Positions 35,329-44,279 of a stretch of DNA of 64,000 nt are shown in pieces. Location of the stretch: the NCBI RefSeq assembly GCF_001687665.2, contig NZ_CP016543.2, positions 2,728,001 through 2,792,000 on the forward strand, written 5' to 3'. The first letter of the stretch is position 1, and each line of letters opens with the position of its first letter. The notes beneath the pieces were generated by a model. That model was not told the origin of the DNA and searched no databases. It saw nothing but the letters and a program-made list of their open reading frames with translations. This stretch comes from Planococcus donghaensis (lineage in GTDB: Bacteria; Bacillota; Bacilli; Bacillales_A; Planococcaceae). The position numbers were made by a program, and so were the translations under genes.

Positions 35329-36906
35329 TTATGCGTTTAGTTTTCGTAACTCAACACGGCGAATTTTACCCGAAGCCGTTTTTGGCAGTTCTTCTAGAAA
35401 TTCAATGACCCGTGGATACTTATAAGGGGCAGTGATTTCTTTTACATGGTCTTGTAATTGCTTAATTAAAGTATCTTTATCAGAAAAATCTTGAGCATTA
35501 CGCAACACAACATATGCTTTGACGATATTGCCACGAATTTCATCAGGTGCAGCAACAACAGCACATTCCTGAATTGCTTCATGCTTCATCAATGCATCTT
35601 CAACTTCAAATGGTCCAATGGTATATCCTGAACTGATGATAATATCATCGCTTCTTCCTTCAAACCAGAAGTAGCCATCGTCATCGCGCGATGCTTGGTC
35701 TCCTGTTAAATACCAATCTCCCCGGAACGCAGCTTTAGTTCTTTCAGGATCACGATAATATTCACGGAATAGCGCTGGGCAATCACGATGAACAGCAATA
35801 TCTCCTACTTCGCCTACCCCTGTCGGATAACCTTCATCGTTGATAATATCAACAGGATTACCTGGTGTGGGTTTACCCATCGACCCTGCTTTTACTTCCA
35901 TGTCTTGTAAAGTTCCAACAAGTAAGGTGTTTTCTGTTTGTCCATAGCCATCCCGAACATTTAAATTAAATGCTTGTTGGAACGCTTCAATAACTTGTCG
36001 GTTTAAAGGCTCTCCAGCAGAAACTGCAGATCTTAACTCTGGCAATTTATAAGAATTGAGATTTTCAACTTTCGCCATAATCCGGTATTCTGTTGGTGTA
36101 CAGCAAAGAACATTGATTTTCTCATCTTTCAACAAGTCTAAGTACTTTAACGCATCAAATGGTCCGTTGTAAACAAAAGCTGTAGCGCCTAATGTAATAG
36201 AGGATAAGAATGGACTCCAAATCCACTTTTGCCAACCCGGAGCTGCCGTTGCCCAAACCATATCGCCGCTTTTTACACCTAGCCACTCTGTGGCAGCTGT
36301 CCGGACATGGGCATAACCCCAACCGTGAACATGAACTACGCCTTTTGGGTTGCCCGTTGTCCCGGATGTATAAGACAAGAATGCCATGTCTTCACGACTT
36401 GTGTCGACAGCATCGAAATCAACAGATTCCTTTTCTGCTAACTCCTCAAAAGATTGCCAGCCTTCTTCTTTGCCACCGATTATCAATTTATTGTTTAATG
36501 CTTCAAGTTCTTCATCAATAGAGTTGGTCTCAGCAGTCGTTTTATAATGAGCCACAATTCCCTTTGCTCCAGAATGGTGCATGCGGTAAACTAAATCTTT
36601 TTTGCGAAGCATTTCAGAACATGGAATCGCTACAATCCCCGCCCGTAAGCAAGCCAAATACGTCATATAGGCTTCCGGTATACGCGGAAGAATGATTAGC
36701 ATGCGATCTCCTTTTTTAATCCCTAGTTTTAGCAAAGCTTGAGCGTATTGATTCATTTTACCGATGAGCTCTTTATACGAAAGGTCTTCCCGATTGCCTT
36801 CGCTATCTAACCATCTAATAGCCAAACGCTCGGTATCTTCTTTGTATTTTTCCAATTCCAAAGTAATATTGTATTGTTCCGGTGCAATTAAATCGTTGAA
36901 TTCCAT
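35329..36906 (-). CDS. mbcS: Acyl-CoA synthetase, MbcS-like
   Basis: A 525-residue adenylate-forming enzyme. The AMP-binding P-loop is FLSYTSGTTGNPKGVVHVHG, the middle motif DGYGQTENTLL, the hinge GRSDDIIISSGYTIGPFE, and the C-terminal catalytic Lys is in LPKTASGKIRRVEL. It resembles B. subtilis MbcS (YtcI), which activates 2-methylbutyrate, isobutyrate and similar short acids. It ends an operon with a two-part sodium symporter and a small membrane protein, which fits uptake and activation of short-chain carboxylates. GGAGG precedes the ATG. Acetate or propionate specificity cannot be excluded. Confidence 0.8.
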   Translation of the reverse strand: MEFNDLIAPEQYNITLELEKYKEDTERLAIRWLDSEGNREDLSYKELIGKMNQYAQALLKLGIKKGDRMLIILPRIPEAYMTYLACLRAGIVAIPCSEMLRKKDLVYRMHHSGAKGIVAHYKTTAETNSIDEELEALNNKLIIGGKEEGWQSFEELAEKESVDFDAVDTSREDMAFLSYTSGTTGNPKGVVHVHGWGYAHVRTAATEWLGVKSGDMVWATAAPGWQKWIWSPFLSSITLGATAFVYNGPFDALKYLDLLKDEKINVLCCTPTEYRIMAKVENLNSYKLPELRSAVSAGEPLNRQVIEAFQQAFNLNVRDGYGQTENTLLVGTLQDMEVKAGSMGKPTPGNPVDIINDEGYPTGVGEVGDIAVHRDCPALFREYYRDPERTKAAFRGDWYLTGDQASRDDDGYFWFEGRSDDIIISSGYTIGPFEVEDALMKHEAIQECAVVAAPDEIRGNIVKAYVVLRNAQDFSDKDTLIKQLQDHVKEITAPYKYPRVIEFLEELPKTASGKIRRVELRKLNA

Positions 36907-36929
36907 AAAATAGCCTCCATTCTAATTTT

Positions 36930-37496
36930 TCACGCTGGCGGTAAGATTAAATAGTAGACACTCGCTAAAAATGCAAAGGCCGCCAATGCTGCTAAATAAG
37001 CTTTAGCTGATGTGAAATTTTGAGTCGTTTTAATAATTTTCACAGACACGAGATACATCCAAATAATCCCTATTGTTAGTAACATATAAACTACTGGATG
37101 ACCATTTCCTGCTTCTACTAAATAAGGAGCCCCAAGAAGACCCGGTAGTAAAGCGACGGGGGCCGATTGGTTAATGTCCCGTAATAGCCCTTTTCCACCA
37201 AAAGCTTTTGATCCTGCCCATAATAGCAGCGCCAAACCTATTTTCGTGATAAAAGCCATCAACAATCCAAACAAAAGAAAAATTGACGGTACGATAATGT
37301 TTTGTAATATAGGTGAATCGAAACTTGCTATGTATGAGGCATTTGACGCGATTGAAATCGCGCCATAGCCCAAACCAACAATGAACAACAATAGATTGCT
37401 TACCCATTGTGTTTTCGGTAATGCTAAAAATGACCGAAAAGATGAATCATTTAATGTAACCATTTTCCCGACCATTCTACTCACCTTCTCTTTCAT
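36930..37496 (-). CDS. Yip1-like small membrane protein
   Basis: Up to 188 residues with five predicted membrane helices and a cytosolic N-terminus; the pattern (a small Gly/Pro-containing loop APVALLPGLLGAPYLV between helices) resembles bacterial YIP1-domain proteins. The first ATG is three bases after the symporter stop; the ATG seven codons on (37475) has a better ribosome site, AAGGTG six bases before, and may be the real start. Function unknown. It lies between the symporter and acyl-CoA synthetase genes in the same transcript. Confidence 0.6.
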   Translation of the reverse strand: MKEKVSRMVGKMVTLNDSSFRSFLALPKTQWVSNLLLFIVGLGYGAISIASNASYIASFDSPILQNIIVPSIFLLFGLLMAFITKIGLALLLWAGSKAFGGKGLLRDINQSAPVALLPGLLGAPYLVEAGNGHPVVYMLLTIGIIWMYLVSVKIIKTTQNFTSAKAYLAALAAFAFLASVYYLILPPA

Positions 37497-37499
37497 CTA

Positions 37500-39152
37500 C
37501 TACATTCCCCACGGCATTAATGCCCATATTGCGATAACGGCTGAAACCACTACTGTTACTCCAGCACCAACCGTACTGTTATAACGATACGATTTAATAT
37601 CTTTCCAACCGTGAATGCGTTCAATCAACTCGATATCGGATTGTTTTGTTAGTTTTCCTTGTAACCCTGGCATACGGTTTGTAACATAAGAAACTAAAAT
37701 TAATAAAATAAAACTGATTGGTACAGCAAGCATGGCACCTGATAATCCCATACCGTCTGTTACCCCATGACCAGTCAAGACGATACTTGGGAAAACAAAT
37801 GGTGACACGATGATATAAACTGCTCCACCAACGACCGATGCGGCAATAGCTCCAAATTTATTGGCTTCTTTCCACCAAACTCCAACAATAATTAGCGGAG
37901 CATTTGTAACTCCCGCTAATCCAAATGCCCATAAGATACTCACTACTAAAAAGGCTGGTGGTTCGATTGCTAGCAAAATACTAACCAAGCCACCTGCAAA
38001 AATCGCAATAAAGCCAATTCGTAGACTTAGGCGTTGAGGAATATTAGGCTTTAACGTAGCGATAATATCTTGTGAGATCAAGGCACCAATCGCTAGCAAG
38101 TTACCACTTAATGTAGAAAGACCTGCTGAAATGGCTCCTGCAATTACTAGTGCTGTTACCCATTCCGGGTTATAAACCAAGTTTAAGATAATCGTTAATT
38201 TATCGGCATCGCCTTCTGAAATGACTAACCCTTCAGTAGTTGTAGCAAAGACGCCTACAAAGCCCATTGCATACGTTGCCGAGAACACCAATCCAAGGAT
38301 AAAGGCGAACCAGACCATCGCAGAACGCGCACTTTTCAAACTAGATGCAGTGTAAACACGCATCGCTAAGTGGGGTAATCCTAAAGCTCCAATGGTTAAA
38401 GCTGGAATAATAGAGAAATACCATTTAGGTGAAAATTGATAATCAAAGAAAGTAGGTAAAGAATCTAACATTGCTGGAACCATGTCCGCATAAAATAGTG
38501 GCGGGAAATACCATCCGGATGCTCCAATTGCTTTCATAATGGCGCCAAGCGGGATGATAAACATTAACGCGATAATAACCATTTGAATCGCAGCATTGTT
38601 TGTTGCGCCAGCCATACCACCAATTGTGATATATCCCACGATAAGTAGCCCAAAAACAAAAAGTCCAGTTAAATAAGGAATTCCCAGTAAAGTTTCAAAT
38701 GTAATCGCGATTCCAATCATTTGTCCTAACGCATACATAACAGAAACTAAAATCATGAAGAGCGCCGCGATAATAGAAGCTGTCACGCCGTACCGATCAC
38801 GGATAAAATGGGTCGGTGAGAAAGCACCCATTCGACGAAGGCTAGTTCCATAAATAATCGTGATTAACGGAATCGCCAAAATCAATTGAATCCATAGCAT
38901 GATAAAAGGCACCTGTAACTTAAGAATTAGTGCTGTAATCCCAAGAAATGTGGCCAAACTCATGTAAGTCGATGCCATCGCTAAGCCATTGGTAAAAGCT
39001 CCAACGTTCCCGCCGCCTATGTATAGATCTTTAGCTGACGCACTTTTCCGGTTGGATATGAATCCGACGATATAAAACAATAAAAATGTTGCCCCTACAA
39101 CTGCTAAACCAAGAATCGGGTTGGATAATTGCCAGTTTTGTGCTTCCATCAT
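37500..39152 (-). CDS. Sodium:solute symporter, large subunit (SSS family, acetate-permease-like)
   Basis: A 550-residue protein with about 13 membrane helices. SSS signatures include YIGGGNVGAFTNGLAMASTY near residue 46 and GAISAGLSTLSGNLLAIGAL near residue 325, with Na+-site Ser/Thr residues. It belongs with the ActP/VC_2705-like monocarboxylate branch, which often works with a two-helix small partner. That partner is the gene directly before it, whose TAG abuts this ATG. Neighbouring acyl-CoA synthetase suggests acetate, propionate or branched short acids as substrate (inference). Confidence 0.85.
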   Translation of the reverse strand: MMEAQNWQLSNPILGLAVVGATFLLFYIVGFISNRKSASAKDLYIGGGNVGAFTNGLAMASTYMSLATFLGITALILKLQVPFIMLWIQLILAIPLITIIYGTSLRRMGAFSPTHFIRDRYGVTASIIAALFMILVSVMYALGQMIGIAITFETLLGIPYLTGLFVFGLLIVGYITIGGMAGATNNAAIQMVIIALMFIIPLGAIMKAIGASGWYFPPLFYADMVPAMLDSLPTFFDYQFSPKWYFSIIPALTIGALGLPHLAMRVYTASSLKSARSAMVWFAFILGLVFSATYAMGFVGVFATTTEGLVISEGDADKLTIILNLVYNPEWVTALVIAGAISAGLSTLSGNLLAIGALISQDIIATLKPNIPQRLSLRIGFIAIFAGGLVSILLAIEPPAFLVVSILWAFGLAGVTNAPLIIVGVWWKEANKFGAIAASVVGGAVYIIVSPFVFPSIVLTGHGVTDGMGLSGAMLAVPISFILLILVSYVTNRMPGLQGKLTKQSDIELIERIHGWKDIKSYRYNSTVGAGVTVVVSAVIAIWALMPWGM

Positions 39153-39422
39153 CTACACATCCTTTACTTCGCCGGAAACTTCAAGCGCATCGTTCTCGTT
39201 ATCGATTTCATCATCAATACGGTTGCCAATTTTCCCTGCCACGATGGTTAAAATGAAAACACCAAACCACCCCATTAAAATAGGCACAATATACATGACT
39301 GGAAAACCAAATAGCATAGCATCGACAGGAAATACCGAGAATATTAATCCTACATTACCGACTACTATAAAGGCCGCTGTCATCCAAATCGTAAACTGAA
39401 CTTCTTTTTTATACGCTTTCAT
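39153..39422 (-). CDS. Symporter small subunit with two membrane helices
   Basis: About 89 residues: two membrane helices (about 10-32 and 45-66) and an acidic C-terminal tail. It resembles the small partner proteins of sodium symporters (DUF485/DUF4212 type); precise family not certain. The ATG with GGGGA about six bases upstream is preferred over one four codons earlier. It is the first gene of the operon. A palindrome 40 bases upstream may be an operator. Confidence 0.7.
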   Translation of the reverse strand: MKAYKKEVQFTIWMTAAFIVVGNVGLIFSVFPVDAMLFGFPVMYIVPILMGWFGVFILTIVAGKIGNRIDDEIDNENDALEVSGEVKDV

Positions 39423-39464
39423 CTTATTCCCCATTTCAATTAATTTCTCATTTCCTTACTACCC

Positions 39465-39484
39465 AACTGAGCGTTCGCTCAGTT
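39465..39484. promoter_or_regulatory. Palindromic operator candidate (TetR-like)
   Basis: AACTGAGCG, TT, CGCTCAGTT: a perfect 9-bp dyad with a two-base centre. It lies about 45-65 bases downstream of the predicted transcription start and could block elongation. Short central dyads like this are common TetR-family sites. No regulator gene is adjacent. Confidence 0.65.
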
Positions 39485-39534
39485 TTCAAAAGCACTGTCC
39501 CCCTTTTTTTACTATTTATTGAATAACTATATTA

Positions 39535-39564
39535 ATTGTAACCGTTCTCACAAAATCAAGTCAA
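39535..39564 (-). promoter_or_regulatory. Sigma-A promoter of the symporter operon
   Basis: On the reverse strand TTGACT, 18 bases, TACAAT. Confidence 0.6.
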
Positions 39565-39584
39565 CTGAATTTTTTAATTATTTA

Positions 39585-39785
39585 AACTACTATATCAGGA
39601 GCATTTATACACTAAATATGCCTATTTTCCCTTTTTGGCTATATAACGCTCTTTACTAACGAGATATAAATTACGTATTTTATTTTAAATCACCTAATTT
39701 ATTCTTTATTTTAATATAATATTATTCCAAATTTTCATTCGTTTTCAAACTGTTATATAACAATCATTCGTTTTCTATCCAACAA
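39585..39785. other. Very AT-rich gene-free stretch
   Basis: About 200 bases between the symporter operon promoter and the next terminator. I see no coding frame or structured RNA. Confidence 0.5.
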
Positions 39786-39789
39786 AAAA

Positions 39790-39817
39790 CCCTTTAAGCG
39801 AGGATCCACTTAAAGGG
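39790..39817 (-). terminator. Intrinsic terminator of the channel-like gene
   Basis: CCCTTTAAG pairs with CTTAAAGGG, followed by a T run on the reverse strand. Confidence 0.85.
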
Positions 39818-39830
39818 CAAGAAAATAAAC

Positions 39831-41090
39831 TTAAAGGTCAGGTTTATCGTTTTCTTTTTCCATTTTTGTTTCAAACTTTTCAAGTTGACGCTTCGCAAAG
39901 TCACGTCCACCTATACCGAAGGAAATTGCAAATGCTACTGCAAGTCCAGCGATAATGAATAGGAAGGCTAGGTTAACAATGTTTGTTGCAAAGTTCAACT
40001 GGTCAAGTGTCATGAATACAGCAATGATGATAATTACGTATTTCACGACAGCTCCCATAAGTCGATTACCAGAAGCTTGTTGAACGTAGTTTCCAAGCAA
40101 GCTACCACCAATCAACCCTAATCCTAGAATAATTAATGAACTAATGAGCAGTGGCAAGTATGCAATTACTGCTTCACCAATTCCATTTAATACGTCTAGT
40201 TGCAGTACGTTCATCGCTTCTACTGTAAAGAAGATGATGATAATCGCTTGTACGACTTTTCCGATGATGTTGGCAATATCAAAACTTGGTGTTTTTGTTT
40301 TATCCGTATTCAAATATGTTGAGAAGCGGTTAATTCCTGTTCCATTTAAGAGGCTAATCAACAAATCTCCAACGAATTTAGCGATCAAGACACCTACTAG
40401 AATTAAGATAATCGCTACAAAGATATTTGGAATCATGTTCAGAACTTGATTGAGCATGTTTACAATTGGTTCAGAAATAGAGCGGATATTCAATGTTTCT
40501 AACGCGATGGTCAAGATTGGAATTAAGACAATAACAAATACGATATTAGCTAGAACGTTTGCTAATGTCGCCTTGTCACCAGCGTCCATTCTTGTAGTCC
40601 CTGTTGTGCCGGCAGGTTTGTTAGTAAATTTATTAAACCACTTATCAATGTTGATAGCTGTTAAAAGGCTAAACACCAGATTTTTCACAAACTTAGCAAC
40701 AAAGTAACCAATCACTAGGATAATAATAGCCATGAAGAGGTTTGGCAAGAATGCCAATAGCTTATCCATCATGTTTGAAATTGGCTGTGCTACATTGTTC
40801 ATATCCAATGCTTGCAAAACGCTCGGAATAAACAAAATGAAGATTAGGTAATAAAGAATTTTCCCTATAGAATCCAGTATGCTGTCTGCGTCTTCTTTTG
40901 TTTTCGCCATATGTCCTTTGACCATGGCCCGATCTGCACCTGCTTTTTTCAAACCTTTAGTGAAAATAGCCCGTACAACCGTTGCTACAATCCATGCGAC
41001 AAGTAATAATAATAATGCCCCTAAAACGTTTGGAATGTAGTCGATAATCGTGTTTCCAACTCCTCTAAAAGAGTTGCCAATATCATTCAT
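39831..41090 (-). CDS. TM-helix repeat protein, mechanosensitive-channel-like
   Basis: A 419-residue integral membrane protein built from several repeats of the conserved TM-helix unit (PF05552 type): IPNVLGALLLLLVAWIVATV, LPNLFMAIIILVIGYFVAKF, IPNIFVAIILILVGVLIAKF and LPLLISSLIILGLGLIGGSL. Repeats end with a basic region and KFxxN/D. Such proteins are distant relatives of MscS-type channels, but the C-terminal MscS beta domain is missing. Role likely ion flux under stress, unproven. AGGAGG precedes the ATG. A sigma-B-like sequence lies upstream. Confidence 0.8.
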   Translation of the reverse strand: MNDIGNSFRGVGNTIIDYIPNVLGALLLLLVAWIVATVVRAIFTKGLKKAGADRAMVKGHMAKTKEDADSILDSIGKILYYLIFILFIPSVLQALDMNNVAQPISNMMDKLLAFLPNLFMAIIILVIGYFVAKFVKNLVFSLLTAINIDKWFNKFTNKPAGTTGTTRMDAGDKATLANVLANIVFVIVLIPILTIALETLNIRSISEPIVNMLNQVLNMIPNIFVAIILILVGVLIAKFVGDLLISLLNGTGINRFSTYLNTDKTKTPSFDIANIIGKVVQAIIIIFFTVEAMNVLQLDVLNGIGEAVIAYLPLLISSLIILGLGLIGGSLLGNYVQQASGNRLMGAVVKYVIIIIAVFMTLDQLNFATNIVNLAFLFIIAGLAVAFAISFGIGGRDFAKRQLEKFETKMEKENDKPDL

Positions 41091-41133
41091 AAACTCGTCC
41101 TCCTTTTGTTTTTGTACACATTCTATTATTATT

Positions 41134-41159
41134 ATCCCCTTCCTTATATGAAACTAAAC
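41134..41159 (-). promoter_or_regulatory. Possible sigma-B-like promoter of the channel-like gene
   Basis: Reverse strand GTTTAG, 14 bases, GGGGAT; five of six matches in each box. Confidence 0.4.
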
Positions 41160-41312
41160 TCCCCCTAACTAAATTGCATATAATTAGTTGAAAAATCAGA
41201 TAAAAAAATGTATTGTCTCTCTGCTTAATTTTCTACTAAAGAAAATAGAATACTAATGGTTTGAGATAGCTGTCTCCTTCTATTATAATAAAAGAAAAGA
41301 GGAGGCGATCCT

Positions 41313-41543
41313 ATGTATATGACAGTCCAGGAAACTGCTGCCTTTTTGTCTATGCCTGAAGAACAAGTCAATCGTTACGTATTAGAAGGTCGTATTCGCG
41401 CAGTTCATGACGGAGAGCAATACATGATCAACACTTCTCAATTCGGTACGCACTTTCAGCAGTTGGAACAGGCTAAGTTAGCGTTAGAAGAATGGCGCGC
41501 TACCCCGATTCCAGATGATGTGGATATTAAAGATGAAGACTAA
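41313..41543 (+). CDS. Small excisionase-type helix-turn-helix protein
   Basis: A 76-residue protein with an N-terminal winged helix of the excisionase/MerR-like HTH_17 type (TVQETAAFLSMPEEQVNRYVLEGRIRAV) and an acidic C-terminus (about residues 55-76). It binds DNA most likely. AGGAGG lies eight bases before the ATG. It stands alone with its own terminator, and no integrase or phage gene is near, so it is more likely a stand-alone regulator than a true excisionase. Confidence 0.78.
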   Translation: MYMTVQETAAFLSMPEEQVNRYVLEGRIRAVHDGEQYMINTSQFGTHFQQLEQAKLALEEWRATPIPDDVDIKDED

Positions 41544-41546
41544 CCA

Positions 41547-41586
41547 ATAAAAGCATCTAGGACTAACTAGTCCTAGATGCTTTTAT
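41547..41586. terminator. Bidirectional intrinsic terminator
   Basis: ATAAAAGCATCTAGGAC pairs with its perfect complement around six bases; serves the HTH gene and metX. Confidence 0.92.
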
Positions 41587-41622
41587 ATGACATGTTTCTA
41601 TAGTCGCTTCTACAAAATTTGT

Positions 41623-42636
41623 TTACCGAATAAGCTCCGGCACTAAAAGGCTTTTTAACTTTTCTTCTATAAAGCCTCCCCATTTTTCGAACTCTACTAA
41701 AAATCCGTCATGACCAAAATCCGTTTCAATGATTTCCCAAGCTGCATTTGTTTGCTTTTCAAGCCACGGAACCATCTGTTCATGTGGATAAAGTAAATCA
41801 TAGGTAAACGATAACGAATAGACTGGAACTTCTAAAACAGCATCTTTAATATCATGTGTATTCATCGCTTTTAACAACACCAGATAACTATTCGCATCAA
41901 AACGACCTGCTAATTTTTCCCCTTGATAGTTTAAGTAGGACTGTACATGAAATTCACTATCATTCCCACTTCGCCCAAAGCGCTGATTGAACATTTTAGC
42001 GCTTCGGTAAGTGACCATGCCGGCCATTCTTGCTATTTCAAACCCTTTTAGCAAACCAGTCTCTTCGTAGTTCCCACCATTAAAATCTTTATCATTTTCG
42101 ATAGCTATTATCCCAATATGGTTAAATGCTACTCCATAATCACTATAATATGGCGTAACAGCCAATGGGAAAATTGCTCCGATAAATTCGGGGTAAGTTC
42201 TTCCCCACTCTAAGGTTTTCATGCCTCCAAGTGATCCCCCAATTACTGCGGCCAATTTCTTGATCCCAAGCTTTTTTAACGCCAAATATTCTGCCCGTAC
42301 CATGTCACGTATCGTTAGTGTTGGGAAATCAGCTTTGTAAGGTACTCCACTTATAGGATTTACTGATAAAGGTCCGGTTGATCCATGGCAACCGCCCAAT
42401 ACATTAAATGTAATTACTTGGAAAGCAGTCGTATCCACTGACATCCCTGGACCAATTAATCCTGCCCACCATCCTGGATGTTGCGCTGTGCCAACTGCAC
42501 GTTGATCGCCAGTTAGCGCATGACAAATCAGAATTACGGGGGCATTTTCATCTCCGAGACGTTCATATGCAAGTTCTACATTGTCTAGCGTCTTAGTTGA
42601 GTCCAAGGTTAATGAGCCAATGGATACTGTTTTCAT
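41623..42636 (-). CDS. metX: Homoserine O-acetyltransferase MetX
   Basis: A 337-residue alpha/beta-hydrolase acyltransferase that makes O-acetylhomoserine from homoserine and acetyl-CoA. The nucleophile elbow is AVIGGSLGGM; other marks are CHALTGDQRAVG, NVLGGCHGSTGPLS, and the C-terminal Asp and His in FTYDLLYPHEQ and DFGHDGFLVE. It lies 12 bases behind metY; the two give direct sulfhydrylation to homocysteine. AAGGAGG precedes the ATG. Controlled by the upstream SAM riboswitch. Acetyl versus succinyl specificity is inferred from the MetY pairing. Confidence 0.92.
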   Translation of the reverse strand: MKTVSIGSLTLDSTKTLDNVELAYERLGDENAPVILICHALTGDQRAVGTAQHPGWWAGLIGPGMSVDTTAFQVITFNVLGGCHGSTGPLSVNPISGVPYKADFPTLTIRDMVRAEYLALKKLGIKKLAAVIGGSLGGMKTLEWGRTYPEFIGAIFPLAVTPYYSDYGVAFNHIGIIAIENDKDFNGGNYEETGLLKGFEIARMAGMVTYRSAKMFNQRFGRSGNDSEFHVQSYLNYQGEKLAGRFDANSYLVLLKAMNTHDIKDAVLEVPVYSLSFTYDLLYPHEQMVPWLEKQTNAAWEIIETDFGHDGFLVEFEKWGGFIEEKLKSLLVPELIR

Positions 42637-42648
42637 GCTGATTCCTCC

Positions 42649-43941
42649 TTATACATTTTCCAACACGGTGACTTGAATTGCTTGTTCTAAGTCAGCAATT
42701 AAATCTTCTGCATTTTCTAATCCTACAGATAGTCGGATTAACTCTTCTGTTACACCTGATGATTTTAGTTCTTCGCTGTTTAATTGTTGATGAGTAGTAG
42801 ACGCAGGGTGAATAATAAGTGATTTTGCATCGCCAACATTAGCAACATGAGACCAAAGCTTAATGCTATCAATTACTTTTCTTCCAGCTTCTCTTCCCCC
42901 TTTAATACCAAAGTTGACGATCGATCCGTAACCATCATTTTTCAAGTATTTCTTCGCAATTTTGTGAGAAGGATGGTCTTCAAACCCTAAGTAATTAACC
43001 CATTCAATTTGCGGATGTTGTTTTAAGTATTCTGCGATAATTTGAGCATTGCTATTGTGTTTTGGAATACGCAAATGCAAAGTTTCTAACCCTTGCAACA
43101 AAGCATGTGCACTATCAGGACTTAATGATGGACCAAAGTCACGCAGTAATTGAACGCGTAATTTTGTGGCAAAAGCTGCCTCTGGTACATCAATGCCGTA
43201 ACGTAGCCCATGGTAAGTTTCATCTGGTTCTGTGTAGTTCGGGAAACGTGGATTGTCCCAATTGAATTTTCCAGCATCTACTGCTACTCCACCAATTGTT
43301 GTGCCATGTCCGCCAATCCATTTTGTTGCCGAATGAATGACAACATCTGCACCAAACTCAATTGGATTACTGCCATATGGAGAAGCAAATGTATTATCAA
43401 TCAATAACGGTAATCCGTGTTCATGGGCAATGTTTGCTACTTTTTCTACATCAAAGACATTCAAACTTGGATTGCCGATAATTTCCCCAAAAATGACTTT
43501 TGTTTTGTCTGTAATTGCGGCTTTAAAATTCTCCGGGTTTGTCGCATCTACAAACTTCGTTGTAATGCCGTAACGCGGCAATGTATTAGCAAACAAATTA
43601 TATGTTCCCCCATAAAGACTGCTATCCGCTATGATTTCATCTCCAGCTTCTGCAATGTTCAAAATAGAAAAAGCAATTGCTGCCATTCCAGAAGAAAGCG
43701 CAACAGCTGCCGTGCCACCTTCTAATAGCGCAACTCGCTGTTCAAATACATCAACTGTTGGATTCATAATACGCGAATAAATATTCCCAACATCTTTCAA
43801 ACCAAATAAATCTTGTGCATGCTGCGTATCTCTAAAAACATAAGAAGTCGTTTTATAAACCGGTACCCCTCTCGATCCTGTTGTTGGATCTACTTGTTGC
43901 CCACCGTGTAATAATAATGTTTCTGGTTTTAAGTTTGTCAT
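42649..43941 (-). CDS. metY: O-acetylhomoserine sulfhydrylase MetY
   Basis: A 430-residue PLP enzyme of the Cys/Met metabolism family. PLP contacts are YSRIMNPT (Tyr, Arg), SSGMAAIAFS and the Schiff-base Lys in VIHSATKWIGGHG, after LLIDNTFASPYGSNP. The long form and C-terminal SVGLENAEDLIADLEQA fit O-acetylhomoserine aminocarboxypropyltransferase. It condenses O-acetylhomoserine with sulfide to homocysteine. First gene of metY-metX, with a SAM riboswitch directly upstream. Confidence 0.93.
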   Translation of the reverse strand: MTNLKPETLLLHGGQQVDPTTGSRGVPVYKTTSYVFRDTQHAQDLFGLKDVGNIYSRIMNPTVDVFEQRVALLEGGTAAVALSSGMAAIAFSILNIAEAGDEIIADSSLYGGTYNLFANTLPRYGITTKFVDATNPENFKAAITDKTKVIFGEIIGNPSLNVFDVEKVANIAHEHGLPLLIDNTFASPYGSNPIEFGADVVIHSATKWIGGHGTTIGGVAVDAGKFNWDNPRFPNYTEPDETYHGLRYGIDVPEAAFATKLRVQLLRDFGPSLSPDSAHALLQGLETLHLRIPKHNSNAQIIAEYLKQHPQIEWVNYLGFEDHPSHKIAKKYLKNDGYGSIVNFGIKGGREAGRKVIDSIKLWSHVANVGDAKSLIIHPASTTHQQLNSEELKSSGVTEELIRLSVGLENAEDLIADLEQAIQVTVLENV

Positions 43942-43985
43942 TTTTTATTCCCCCTATTTTTTGTTTTGTTGCTTCGAAGAGGACG

Positions 43986-44153
43986 AAAAAAGCCCCCTTC
44001 GCTAAGAAGAGGGCCGCATATACGGAGTTTTCCTCCTCTTATCTGTCAGAACCTATAACTCCGGTTCTGTAGGAATTAGCACCTTTCCAGACAAAATCAT
44101 CTGTTGGTTGCTGGGCATCACAGGGCCTATCCCTCCGCCACTCTTGATAAGAG
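43986..44153 (-). promoter_or_regulatory. SAM-I (S-box) riboswitch with terminator, upstream of metY-metX
   Basis: Read on the reverse strand: CTCTTATCAAGAG start, GGCGGAGGGATAGGCCCT, GATGCCCAGCAACC, AAGGTGCTAATTCC and a closing ACAGATAAGAG. The aptamer spans about 44036-44153. A terminator (GCCCTCTTC pairing with GAAGGGGGC, then T6) spans 43986-44014. High SAM should terminate transcription. Confidence 0.95.
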
Positions 44154-44182
44154 TATTAAATTTAAATTTTATCTTGTTCTGA

Positions 44183-44211
44183 AGTATAGAAACTTTTTTT
44201 TCATTTGTCAA
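44183..44211 (-). promoter_or_regulatory. Sigma-A promoter of metY-metX
   Basis: Reverse strand TTGACA, 17 bases, TATACT, about 30 bases before the riboswitch. Confidence 0.88.
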
Positions 44212-44279
44212 CCCTATTAGTCAAAAAATTTTGAAACTTTCAGCTTTTTCAAACGTTATCTTTTAGTAGGAAGGAGGAA

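Noticed and set aside
41313..41543. Prophage or integrative element marked by an excisionase
   Set aside because: No integrase, phage or conjugation genes and no attachment repeats nearby; flanking genes are core metabolism.
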